Assembly (NCBI GenBank): GCA_022508635.1 | Contig: JAFLUV010000043.1 | Location: 1-13,833 of the forward strand | Direction of reading: 5' to 3' | DNA length: 13,833 bases | From: Prevotellaceae bacterium | GTDB lineage: Bacteria; Bacteroidota; Bacteroidia; Bacteroidales; Bacteroidaceae | In this document: piece by piece, positions 1 to 6,915 of the stretch | Layout of the letters: each line of letters opens with the position of its first letter | Numbering within the stretch: the first letter of the stretch is position 1 | Position numbers and translations under genes: made by a program | The notes under the pieces: generated by a model | Seen by the model: only the letters and a program-made list of their open reading frames with translations | The model's database searches: none | Told to the model about the DNA's origin: nothing

Positions 1-2
1 CC

Positions 3-191
3 ACCATGCTCCCCCTTGCCACCCAAATCATAAAGGAACTCCTCCTCGCCTTCCCAATAGAAGGCCTCACCCCGCTGCTCGTCCAGCACAGCTTCATACC
101 TTTCTTCATCATCGCCAGTACCATCTCCGTACTGACGGCACTCAACACCTACGAAGCCGCACTTTCCCTGCTGGAGCGGAAAGCCTCCTGA
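3..191 (+). CDS. C-terminal fragment of an unidentified membrane protein
   Basis: The frame is open from the left edge of the window and ends at TGA 189-191, so this is the 3' end of a gene that starts outside it. About 62 residues are visible. They contain one or two hydrophobic stretches, the clearest running through FIPFFIIASTISVLTAL, followed by a short polar tail ending LLERKAS. This looks like the last transmembrane helix and cytoplasmic tail of a multi-pass transporter or other membrane protein. I do not recognise the family. Codon use matches the neighbours and the direction is the same as tsaB downstream. An ATG at position 6 exists, but a complete 61-residue protein is less likely than a fragment because the frame stays open to the edge. 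Confidence 0.5.
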   Translation, partial: TMLPLATQIIKELLLAFPIEGLTPLLVQHSFIPFFIIASTISVLTALNTYEAALSLLERKAS

Positions 192-328
192 GTCCACAGC
201 CGCCCCGCCGGCTCCCGCACCAAAGCCATCCACCCCCGGACCGGCACAATAGCACGCCTTTTTCAGGACTCTGCCCCTCTCAAAGCCGTTTTTTACACGA
301 AAAACACGGAAATCTGCCATTTATTTCA

Positions 329-336
329 TATCTTTG
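329..336 (+). promoter_or_regulatory. Bacteroidota -7 promoter element upstream of tsaB
   Basis: TATCTTTG matches the Bacteroidota primary-sigma -7 consensus TAnnTTTG exactly and lies in the 221-bp gap before tsaB. Transcription would start roughly at 340-345, leaving a leader of about 70 nt. I see no convincing -33 TTTG about 19-21 bp upstream, which is common because that element is weakly conserved. It is the only good -7 match I noticed in an intergenic region of the window, so it is a candidate promoter for the tsaB-led gene train. Confidence 0.5.
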
Positions 337-412
337 CAGCGCGAAGGAAAGCCCCGCCATCACCCGGGGAAATGAAGTAAAACGCTAAACCGTCAACTGG
401 CAAATTCATCCG

Positions 413-1120
413 ATGTCCTGCATCCTGCATATTGAAACAAGCACAAAAGCATGTTCCGTAGCCCTGAGCGAAAACGGCAGTATCATCTTTCACAAAGAAG
501 ACCTTGAAGGACCCAACCATGCCGTCGTCTGCGGCGTGTTTGCAGACGAAGCCCTGTCGTTCGCCAACTCCCACGCAATCCCCGTCGACGCCGTAGCAGT
601 AAGCGAAGGCCCCGGCAGCTATACAGGACTGCGCATCGGCGTCTCCCTGGCAAAAGGCATCTGCTACGGACGAGACCTGCCCCTGCTGAGCGTATCCACA
701 CTGAAGCTGCTCTGCGTACCCGTACTCATAGAACACGAAGAACTGCCCGAAGATGCACTGCTCGTTCCAATGATAGACGCCCGCCGCATGGAAGTCTACA
801 GCGCCGTCTACGACCGCTCACTCCAAGAAGTGCGCCCCGTCGGAGCCGACATCGTAGAGGCCGACACCTATCTGCCCTACCTCGAAGCACACCCCGTCTA
901 CTTCTTTGGCAACGGCGCCGCAAAGTGCCAAAGCATCATCCGGCACCCCAATGCACGCTTCATCGACGGCATCCTGCCCTTAGCCAAATGGATGTCCCCC
1001 TTGGCAGAACGTGCCCTGCACCTGGGCGAGAAGCAAGACGTAGCATACTTCGAACCATTTTACCTGAAAGAATTCATCGCAGGAACTCCACGCTCCCCCT
1101 TAGGAGGAACACAAGACTAA
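413..1120 (+). CDS. tsaB: tRNA threonylcarbamoyladenosine biosynthesis protein TsaB
   Basis: TsaB is the non-catalytic, ASKHA-fold partner of TsaD. With TsaD and TsaE it forms the cytoplasmic complex that transfers threonylcarbamoyl to A37 of ANN-decoding tRNAs (t6A). The 235-residue length is normal. The N-terminus (ILHIETSTKACSVAL, residues 4-18) is the first beta-strand/phosphate-binding region of the fold, and GPGSYTGLRIG (66-76) is the family signature. The C-terminal half is more variable, as usual for TsaB. ATG 413 places the HIETST segment at the expected distance from the N-terminus. There is no clear Shine-Dalgarno sequence. The gene follows the -7 element at 329-336 and is 20 bp from the next gene. 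Confidence 0.93.
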   Translation: MSCILHIETSTKACSVALSENGSIIFHKEDLEGPNHAVVCGVFADEALSFANSHAIPVDAVAVSEGPGSYTGLRIGVSLAKGICYGRDLPLLSVSTLKLLCVPVLIEHEELPEDALLVPMIDARRMEVYSAVYDRSLQEVRPVGADIVEADTYLPYLEAHPVYFFGNGAAKCQSIIRHPNARFIDGILPLAKWMSPLAERALHLGEKQDVAYFEPFYLKEFIAGTPRSPLGGTQD

Positions 1121-1140
1121 ACACTAAACAAAACAACAAA

Positions 1141-1737
1141 GTGCAATACAACACACAAAGAAAACAGCTTGTGATGCCGGAATACGGCAGAGGCGTACAG
1201 ATGATGGTCGACATAGCCGTACAGATAGAAGACCGCGAACAGCGACAGCGTTGCGCCAACACAATCGTCAAGATTATGTCAAACCTGTTGCCCTCGTCGG
1301 CAAGCAAGAGTGACGACGAGCACAGGCTCTGGAACCACCTCGCACGCATCTCCCACTACAAGCTCGACATCGACTATCCCGTCGACATCATTCCGCAAGA
1401 AGAAGTGCAAGCACATCCTGCCCCGCTGCCCTACCCCATGAAGCCCATCCGCCGTCGCCACTACGGATACCTCGTGGAACAGGCACTGGAATATGCCAAG
1501 ACGCTGAAAGACGAACAGGAGCGACAGTCCATCACAGAATGTATCGCCAATCAGATGAAGCAAAACCTCTTCATCTGGAACCGCGACTCAATGGACAATG
1601 CACTCGTTGCACAGGACATCGAGAGCTATTCCGACGGAAAGCTACACCTGGATCCAGAAAGCTTCATCTTCGAGCAGGTGGAAGAATCTCCCCTTCAGAG
1701 CGCCGACAGCATGAAGAAACACAAAAGGAAGAAATAA
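1141..1737 (+). CDS. DUF4290 family protein (GTG start)
   Basis: This is a 198-residue protein of the Bacteroidota-restricted DUF4290 family, whose function is unknown. The N-terminal segment QYNTQRKQLVMPEYGRGVQMM is the recognisable family start (consensus close to YNT..K.L.LPEYGR.IQ.MV). It is in frame only if translation begins at GTG 1141, not at the internal ATG 1174, which would cut off the first 11 residues. The frame is open further upstream to about 925, but that part overlaps tsaB and looks non-native. The body is mostly polar and predicted helical, with no signal peptide, membrane segment or catalytic motif that I can see, and the C-terminus is very basic (KKHKRKK). It sits directly before murA (6-bp gap). 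That neighbourhood recurs in Bacteroidota and suggests a housekeeping role, but no function can be given. Confidence 0.85.
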   Translation: MQYNTQRKQLVMPEYGRGVQMMVDIAVQIEDREQRQRCANTIVKIMSNLLPSSASKSDDEHRLWNHLARISHYKLDIDYPVDIIPQEEVQAHPAPLPYPMKPIRRRHYGYLVEQALEYAKTLKDEQERQSITECIANQMKQNLFIWNRDSMDNALVAQDIESYSDGKLHLDPESFIFEQVEESPLQSADSMKKHKRKK

Positions 1738-1743
1738 GCAAGC

Positions 1744-3051
1744 ATGGCATCATTCATTATAGAAGGCGGGCATAGGCTGAAAGGTCACATCACGCCGCAA
1801 GGCGCCAAGAACGAAGCACTACAGGTACTTTGTGCCGTACTGCTGACCAGCGAGCCGGTATGCATCAAGAACCTCCCGAACATTGCCGACGTAAATAACC
1901 AAATACAACAGCTGCGCGACATGGGCGTGGAGGTGACACGGCACAATGCCCACGACTACACATTCTCGGCAGCCAGCCTCGACAAACACTACCTCAGCAG
2001 CGAAGCCTACATCAAACGTTGCCAGCAGTTGCGCGGCAGCGTGATGATGCTCGGCCCGTTGCTGGCTCGCCGCGGTCACGCCATCGTACCAAAGCCGGGT
2101 GGCGACCAGATAGGACGGCGCAGGCTCGACACGCACTTTCTGGGCATGCAGAAGCTGGGTTGCCGCTTCACCTACGACGAACAGCTACATATATATAATG
2201 TAAGCGTCAAGCAACTCACCGGCTCATACTTGCTGCTGGACGAAGCTTCCGTGACTGGCACCGCCAACATCATCATGGCCGCAGTCCTGGCTCAAGGCAC
2301 CACCACGATCTACAACGCTGCCTGTGAGCCCTACATCCAGCAACTCTGCCGGATGCTCTGCCGGATGGGAGCACACATCACCGGCATCGGCAGCAACTTG
2401 CTCACCATTGAGGGTGTCACTGCCTTGCATGGAACGGAGCACACCATCCTGCCTGACATGATTGAGGTGGGCTCCTTCATTGGCATGGCCGCCATGGTGG
2501 GTGACGGCGTCCGCATCCGCGATGTCGCTCCGCAGCATTTAGGCATCATTCCCGACACGTTCCGACGCTTGGGTATCCGCATTGAGACAGAGAACGGCGA
2601 CCTCATCATCCCAAGGCAAGAGCATTACGAGATAGAGAGCTTCATCGACGGATCGTTCATGACACTCTCCGATGCACCCTGGCCAGGCTTCACTCCTGAC
2701 CTGCTGAGCGTCCTGCTCGTAGTAAGTACGCAAGCCAAGGGCTCGGTACTCATCCACCAGAAGATGTTTGAAAGTCGGCTCTTCTTCGTTGACAAGCTCA
2801 TTGACATGGGTGCACAGATCATCCTTTGCGATCCGCACCGCGCCGTCGTCGTAGGGCATAACCGCCAGCGGCAGCTACGCGCCGGACGCATGACGAGTCC
2901 CGACATCCGCGCCGGCATTGCCCTGCTCATCGCCGCCATGAGCGCTGAGGGCACCAGCCGCATCGACAACATCGGGCAGATTGACCGCGGCTACGAGAAC
3001 ATTGAAGCGCGGCTCTGTGCCTTGGGAGCAAAGATTGAGAGAATGGAATAG
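1744..3051 (+). CDS. murA: UDP-N-acetylglucosamine 1-carboxyvinyltransferase MurA
   Basis: MurA transfers enolpyruvate from PEP to UDP-GlcNAc, the first committed step of peptidoglycan synthesis, in the cytoplasm. At 435 residues it is slightly longer than the usual ~420. The N-terminal AKNEA (21-25) supplies the substrate-binding Lys22-Asn23 pair. The RGSVMMLGPLLAR segment (97-109) and the catalytic loop PGGDQIGRRRLDTH (118-131) are clear. In that loop Asp121 (codon 2104-2106) replaces the Cys that fosfomycin alkylates in E. coli MurA (Cys115). Other Asp-type MurA enzymes are active and intrinsically fosfomycin-insensitive, so I infer the same here. The gene follows DUF4290 by 6 bp, with an AGGAAG motif about 12 bp before its ATG, and precedes rimM by 39 bp. 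Confidence 0.97.
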   Translation: MASFIIEGGHRLKGHITPQGAKNEALQVLCAVLLTSEPVCIKNLPNIADVNNQIQQLRDMGVEVTRHNAHDYTFSAASLDKHYLSSEAYIKRCQQLRGSVMMLGPLLARRGHAIVPKPGGDQIGRRRLDTHFLGMQKLGCRFTYDEQLHIYNVSVKQLTGSYLLLDEASVTGTANIIMAAVLAQGTTTIYNAACEPYIQQLCRMLCRMGAHITGIGSNLLTIEGVTALHGTEHTILPDMIEVGSFIGMAAMVGDGVRIRDVAPQHLGIIPDTFRRLGIRIETENGDLIIPRQEHYEIESFIDGSFMTLSDAPWPGFTPDLLSVLLVVSTQAKGSVLIHQKMFESRLFFVDKLIDMGAQIILCDPHRAVVVGHNRQRQLRAGRMTSPDIRAGIALLIAAMSAEGTSRIDNIGQIDRGYENIEARLCALGAKIERME

Positions 3052-3075
3052 TATTTCTACCGACCTTTCGCAAAA

Positions 3076-3081
3076 AAGGAG
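3076..3081 (+). promoter_or_regulatory. Strong Shine-Dalgarno site for rimM
   Basis: AAGGAG lies 9 nt before the rimM ATG. It is one of the few textbook ribosome-binding sites in this window, where most starts have none, and it supports ATG 3091 as the rimM start. Confidence 0.6.
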
Positions 3082-3090
3082 AAAACAATA

Positions 3091-3600
3091 ATGATTACAG
3101 AAGACGAGGTTTACAGGATAGGACAAATCAGACGTACCCACGGCCTTCGGGGCGAGGTGACGTTCGGTTTCACCGACGATGTCTGGGACCGTGCCGAGAG
3201 CGAGTACCTGTTTCTACGTGTGGACGGCATCCTCGTACCGTTTTTCATTGAGGAATACCGCTTCCGCAGCGACACGACGGCACTTGTCAAGTTCCTCGAC
3301 TACGACTCTGCCGACGACGTGCAGTTCCTCGTCGGCTGCGACGTCTTCTTCCCTCACGCACTGACTCCAGAGGCTGACGAGGATGGGGAGTACGCTTGGC
3401 GATACTTTACGGGCTTCAAGCTCTATGATGAGAAGGCTGGCCTCATCGGAACCATCGACTGCGTGGACGAGACGACGCAAAACGTGCTGTTCCGCATCGG
3501 GCAGCGCCTTGTCCCTGCTGCCGAGGCATGGGTTACCGACATCAACCACAAGGAGCGCACCATCCGTATGGCGCTGCCTGAAGGACTACTTGACTTATGA
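3091..3600 (+). CDS. rimM: 16S rRNA processing / ribosome maturation factor RimM
   Basis: RimM binds the 30S subunit through protein S19 and helps mature the 3' (head) domain of 16S rRNA. The 169-residue length is typical. The N-terminal RimM beta-barrel domain is marked by GQIRRTHGLRGEVTF (11-25), the family signature. The C-terminal PRC-barrel domain starts near residue 100 (WRYFTGFKLYDEKAGLIGTI) and ends with the usual acidic-hydrophobic tail (ALPEGLLDL). A good Shine-Dalgarno sequence supports the start. The stop overlaps the dxr start in ATGA (3597-3600), so the two are probably translationally coupled. In many other bacteria rimM sits with rpsP and trmD, but here it is in the murA-rimM-dxr cluster familiar from Bacteroidota. 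Confidence 0.95.
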   Translation: MITEDEVYRIGQIRRTHGLRGEVTFGFTDDVWDRAESEYLFLRVDGILVPFFIEEYRFRSDTTALVKFLDYDSADDVQFLVGCDVFFPHALTPEADEDGEYAWRYFTGFKLYDEKAGLIGTIDCVDETTQNVLFRIGQRLVPAAEAWVTDINHKERTIRMALPEGLLDL

Positions 3601-4745
3601 GAAAGAAAATTTGCATATTAGGTTCCACTGGGAGCATCGGTACTCAGACGCTCGATGTCATTGCCGAGCATGGCGACCTTTTTGAGGCTTACGTGCTGAC
3701 GGCGGGTTCGAATGCTGACTTGCTCATCCGGCAAGCCAGGGAGTTCCGTCCCTGTTGCGTAGTGATTGCCGACGAGAGCAAGTATGCCTACGTCCGTGAT
3801 GCGCTGAAGGAGGAGCCGGTACAGGTCTATGCCGGTGCCGATGCTTTGTGCCAGGTGGTACGGATGGAGCCGGTGGATGTCGTGCTGACGGCTCTCGTGG
3901 GCTTCAGTGGCTTGCGTCCGACCATCAGCGCCATCGAGGCGGGCAAGGCTATTGCCTTGGCAAACAAGGAGACGCTGGTCGTGGCCGGCGAGCTTATTAC
4001 GCAGCTCTGCCTAAAGCACAGGGTGCCGTTGCTGCCCGTCGACAGCGAGCACAGCGCTATCTTCCAGAGTCTTCTGGGCGAGGTGAGTCCCGTCGAGAAG
4101 CTCATCCTCACTGCCAGCGGAGGCCCTTTCCGCACTTTTACGCTCGACCAGCTTCGCTGTGCTACGCCGGCACAGGCTCTGCGCCATCCGAACTGGGAGA
4201 TGGGTGCAAAGATTACCATCGACAGTGCTTCGATGATGAACAAGGGCTTTGAGGTTATTGAGGCGCGGTGGCTTTTCGACGTTGCTCCGGAGAGGATACA
4301 GGTGGTGGTGCATCCGCAGAGCATCCTGCACAGTGCGGTGCAGTTCGAGGACGGGGCGGTGAAGGGACAGCTGGGCGCTCCCGACATGCGCGTCCCTATT
4401 CAGTTTGCCCTCTCCTACCCTGCGCGGCTCAGGAGCTCGTTCCCGCGAATCGACTGGTGGGAGCTGAGGGACCTCACCTTCGAGAAGCCCGACCCCGAGA
4501 AGTTCCGCTGCCTGCTGATGGCATACGAGGCGATAAGGCTGGGCGGCAACGCTGCCTGCATCGTGAACGCTGCCAACGAGGTGGCGAACCTTGCCTTCCG
4601 GCAGGAGCGCTGCGGCTTCCTGCAGATGGCGGACGTCATAGAGCAGACGCTGCGGCGCGTACCGCACCAGGACAGGCCCTCGCTGCAGGATTACCTCGAC
4701 TGCGACCGCGAGTCGCGCGCCATCGCAAGCGAGTGCCTCCGATAG
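3597..4745 (+). CDS. dxr: 1-deoxy-D-xylulose 5-phosphate reductoisomerase Dxr (IspC)
   Basis: Dxr converts DXP to 2-C-methyl-D-erythritol 4-phosphate with NADPH and a divalent metal. It is the first committed step of the MEP isoprenoid pathway and the target of fosmidomycin. The 382-residue length is normal. Motifs in order: NADPH-binding GSTGSIG (9-15); LANKETLV (121-128); metal ligands Asp149 and Glu151 in PVDSEHSA; TASGGPFR (172-179); the NWEMGAKITIDSASMMNKG block (199-217) followed by the third metal ligand Glu219; HPQSILHSAV (239-248); and NAANE (324-328). All catalytic residues appear present. It starts within the rimM stop codon (ATGA overlap). The 264-bp gap downstream carries the 22-bp palindrome array. 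Confidence 0.97.
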   Translation: MRKKICILGSTGSIGTQTLDVIAEHGDLFEAYVLTAGSNADLLIRQAREFRPCCVVIADESKYAYVRDALKEEPVQVYAGADALCQVVRMEPVDVVLTALVGFSGLRPTISAIEAGKAIALANKETLVVAGELITQLCLKHRVPLLPVDSEHSAIFQSLLGEVSPVEKLILTASGGPFRTFTLDQLRCATPAQALRHPNWEMGAKITIDSASMMNKGFEVIEARWLFDVAPERIQVVVHPQSILHSAVQFEDGAVKGQLGAPDMRVPIQFALSYPARLRSSFPRIDWWELRDLTFEKPDPEKFRCLLMAYEAIRLGGNAACIVNAANEVANLAFRQERCGFLQMADVIEQTLRRVPHQDRPSLQDYLDCDRESRAIASECLR

Positions 4746-4823
4746 CCCTCCCGGGGAGAGAGAATACGAACAATCAAACTGACGGACAACGTGACTTCGG
4801 CGAACACAAGGCAACGGCTCCCA

Positions 4824-4948
4824 AACTGGTACGTACCAGTCAGGGAATTGGTACTAACCAACCGAGAAATTGGTACGTACCAATTTGAGAATCGGCGCGT
4901 ACCAATTTTGCAACTGGTACGTACCAGTTGCGAAGCCGGTAGGAACGA
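4824..4948. repeat. 22-bp-periodic array of GGTACGTACC palindromes (5 clear + 1 decayed unit)
   Basis: The gap between dxr and rseP holds units with dyad centres at 4832/4833, 4854/4855, 4876/4877, 4898/4899 and 4920/4921, exactly 22 bp apart. A decayed sixth follows at 4942/4943. The consensus is an 18-bp dyad AAYTGGTACGTACCARTT plus a 4-bp non-conserved spacer (AGGG, GAGA, TGAG, TTGC, GCGA). Unit 1 is a perfect 16-bp palindrome (4825-4840), unit 3 a perfect 20-bp one (4867-4886) and unit 5 a perfect 22-bp one (4910-4931). Unit 2 is damaged in its right arm and unit 4 in its left arm. Because the units are self-complementary, the array reads alike on both strands. The period is close to two helical turns, so the sites face about the same side of DNA. 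Any transcript crossing the gap could form several hairpins. The function is unknown. Similar tandem GTAC palindromes in Bacteroidales intergenic regions are a vague recollection I cannot verify here. The rest of the gap (4746-4823, 4949-5009) shows no gene, promoter or terminator that I recognise. Confidence 0.95.
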
Positions 4949-5009
4949 CACAGGACAACAGTCAATAAAACACTAAAAACCAACATCATAGAATCAACAC
5001 ACGTAAACA

Positions 5010-6548
5010 ATGGAAACAGTACTCATAAAAGCCCTGCAGATGCTTTGCTGCCTCAGCCTCCTGGTCCTGCTGCATGAAGGCGGGCACTTCGGCTTTGCCA
5101 AACTATTCAAGACCCGCGTCACGCGCTTCTACATGTTCGCCAACTACGGCTTCCACCTCTTCAGCACCTACGACGACTGGTTCCGCCGCCTCATCGGCAA
5201 GCCCCTCGTCACAAAGCGCGGAAACGAAGGGAAGAACTTCTTCGCCTGGCTTCGCAACCAGTACTACCTCCTGACCGGACAGAAAGACAAGATCGTGACA
5301 GAGAACATCGGCAACAAGGAATACGACCCCGCCGTCGGCACCGAATACGGCATCGGCTGGCTGCCCATAGGCGGCTACGTCGCCATCGACGGCATGATAG
5401 ACGAGACCAACCAGAAACTCTCAGGCGAACCCAAGCCCTGGGAGTTCCGCTCCAAGAAGATATGGCAGCGCTTCCTCATCATGTTCGGCGGCGTGCTGAT
5501 GAACCTCGTCACAGCCTGGGTCATCTACTCCGCCGTCCTCCTCACATGGGGACGCGACTACATCCCCATGACAAGCATTCGCGACGGCTTCCAGTACAAC
5601 GAGCAAGCCCACGCCATCGGATTCCGCGACGGCGACATCCCCGTCCGCGCCGACGGCAAGGAGATAGCGGAATATAACGGCGCAGCCGTCATACGCACCA
5701 TCTCCGGCGCCAGCACCGTCACAGTGCTACGCGGCACGGAAGAAATCGAGCTGAAGATGCCGGAAAAAGGACTCTCCATGCTGAAGATGCTCCAAGCACA
5801 ACAGCAATTCCTCTCCCCCTTGGCAGAATCAGTCATCGACTCCGTCATGGCAGGCTCCGCCGCCGACAAAGCCGGCATCAAACCAGGAATGAAGCTTGTC
5901 GCAGTGAACGGAAAAGAAATCAGCACCTGGGCAGACTTCGACTACGAAGTAACACTGCGCCGACAGGACGTGCTCAGCTCCCCCGACTGCACGGCAGCAG
6001 ACAGCCTCAGATGGCGCACCCTCGACGCCGTCGTCGCCACGGCAGACATGAGCCGCCTGGACACCCTGCGCATGCAGCTGGACGAAAACTACCTGATGGG
6101 CGTCACACGACACCTCCCCGATTTCCAGACCGTCCACCTCGACTACAGCCTCGCCTCCAGCATCCCTGCCGGCCTGAGCCACGGCTGGCGCGTACTCAAG
6201 GACTATGTGAGCGACCTCCGCTACGTAGCCAGTGCCGACGGCGCCAAAAGCGTCGGCTCATTCATCACCATCGGCAACGTCTTCCCCGCCGCCTGGGACT
6301 GGCAACAGTTCTGGATGCTCACCGCCCTCATCAGCATCATCCTGGCAGTAATGAACATCCTGCCCATACCGGGACTTGACGGCGGACACATCGCACTGCT
6401 CTTCTACGAAGGCATCACGGGACATCAACCTTCCGAAAAGGCAATGATCTGGATAGAAAGAATCGGACTGGGCATCATCATGGCACTCATGCTGCTTGCC
6501 ATCAGCAACGACTTCCGCAACTTTATCCTGCCCATCTTCGGACTCTAA
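5010..6548 (+). CDS. rseP: RseP-type site-2 intramembrane zinc metalloprotease
   Basis: This is an M50B (site-2 protease) family enzyme in the inner membrane. In E. coli RseP cleaves the anti-sigma factor RseA and signal-peptide remnants; the substrate here is unknown. The zinc site is HEGGH (His22, Glu23, His26) in the first transmembrane helix. The third ligand lies in NILPIPGLDGGH (449-460, Asp457) of a later helix. Between them are a membrane segment around 154-176, a first PDZ-like region (~195-250) and a clear second PDZ (VIDSVMAGSAADKAGIKPGMKLVAVNGKEI, ~275-305). A charged segment at ~60-115 before GIGWLPIGGYVAIDGMID is characteristic of Bacteroidota members. At 512 residues it is longer than the E. 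coli protein (450). Part of the excess is a polar loop after PDZ2 (~320-350). ATG 5010 places HEGGH at the normal distance. No Shine-Dalgarno is visible; the leader is A-rich. Confidence 0.93.
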   Translation: METVLIKALQMLCCLSLLVLLHEGGHFGFAKLFKTRVTRFYMFANYGFHLFSTYDDWFRRLIGKPLVTKRGNEGKNFFAWLRNQYYLLTGQKDKIVTENIGNKEYDPAVGTEYGIGWLPIGGYVAIDGMIDETNQKLSGEPKPWEFRSKKIWQRFLIMFGGVLMNLVTAWVIYSAVLLTWGRDYIPMTSIRDGFQYNEQAHAIGFRDGDIPVRADGKEIAEYNGAAVIRTISGASTVTVLRGTEEIELKMPEKGLSMLKMLQAQQQFLSPLAESVIDSVMAGSAADKAGIKPGMKLVAVNGKEISTWADFDYEVTLRRQDVLSSPDCTAADSLRWRTLDAVVATADMSRLDTLRMQLDENYLMGVTRHLPDFQTVHLDYSLASSIPAGLSHGWRVLKDYVSDLRYVASADGAKSVGSFITIGNVFPAAWDWQQFWMLTALISIILAVMNILPIPGLDGGHIALLFYEGITGHQPSEKAMIWIERIGLGIIMALMLLAISNDFRNFILPIFGL

Positions 6549-6563
6549 CAACAACACCAACCT

Positions 6564-6911
6564 ATGAAACACTCCGCCATACTTGCCGCTCTGGCCCTCA
6601 TATTGCTAAATGCCTGCACCCAAAAAACAGACGACGAACGTGCAGCCAACATGCTCAAGGAAGCACGCTACGCCCTCCATCACCACCTTTACGACGAAGC
6701 GCGGGACACCATTTTCTCTCTTCGCCGCAAATATCCGACAGCAATCGAAGCACGCCAGCAAGCCATCCTGCTGCTTGACAGCATCGAGATAAATTCTGCT
6801 GCCGATAGTTGCCGGCTGGCTACAGGCGAAGAGTGGAAGCGGCTCAATGTAAAGAAACAATTCTTCGAGCGCAAGCTCCAGGAAGACCTTAAGAAGAGGA
6901 ATAAACATTAG
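6564..6911 (+). CDS. Small putative lipoprotein with TPR-like helices
   Basis: A 115-residue protein with a short signal peptide (MKHSAILAALALILLNAC) ending in a plausible lipobox (LNAC), so Cys18 would be lipidated and the protein anchored on the periplasmic or outer-membrane side. The mature part is helical and charged. Residues ~24-75 (AANMLKEARYALHHHLYDEARDTIFSLRRKYPTAIEARQQAILLLDSIE) have the A..Y..A..LY.EA..... pattern of a TPR or BamD-like repeat pair. The C-terminus is a basic amphipathic helix (KKQFFERKLQEDLKKRNKH). I do not recognise a named family. The gene sits 15 bp after rseP and 4 bp before the CCA-adding enzyme gene, so it is almost certainly co-transcribed with them. It could be an adaptor or scaffold, but there is no direct evidence for that. 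Confidence 0.8.
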   Translation: MKHSAILAALALILLNACTQKTDDERAANMLKEARYALHHHLYDEARDTIFSLRRKYPTAIEARQQAILLLDSIEINSAADSCRLATGEEWKRLNVKKQFFERKLQEDLKKRNKH

Positions 6912-6915
6912 GAAG

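Noticed and set aside
208..262. Possible terminator after the first gene (GCCGG...CCGGC followed by TTTTT)
   Set aside because: The stem is only about 5 bp, the loop is near 28 nt and the T-run is not adjacent to the stem, so it is too weak to call.
326..736. 136-codon minus-strand open frame overlapping the 5' part of tsaB and its promoter
   Set aside because: It is antisense to a well-supported gene, Cys/Gly-rich without motif, and typical of a shadow frame.
925..1140. Upstream extension of the DUF4290 frame inside tsaB
   Set aside because: The extension is rich in Arg, Pro and His, overlaps tsaB by about 200 bp and precedes the recognisable family N-terminus at GTG 1141.
4011..4814. 267-codon minus-strand open frame opposite dxr
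   Set aside because: It is a shadow of the dxr reading frame, with no recognisable motif, and dxr is unambiguous.
4824..4948. CRISPR array or plasmid-type iterons
   Set aside because: Spacers are only 4 bp, the units are palindromes, and no cas or replication-initiator gene is nearby. CRISPR is excluded; an iteron role has no support.
4691..4976. Short open frames on both strands reading through the palindrome array (peptides with NWYVP and LVRTS repeats)
   Set aside because: They arise because a 22-bp repeat is not a multiple of three and is self-complementary, so similar peptides appear in several frames on both strands. No start signal or conserved fold supports translation.
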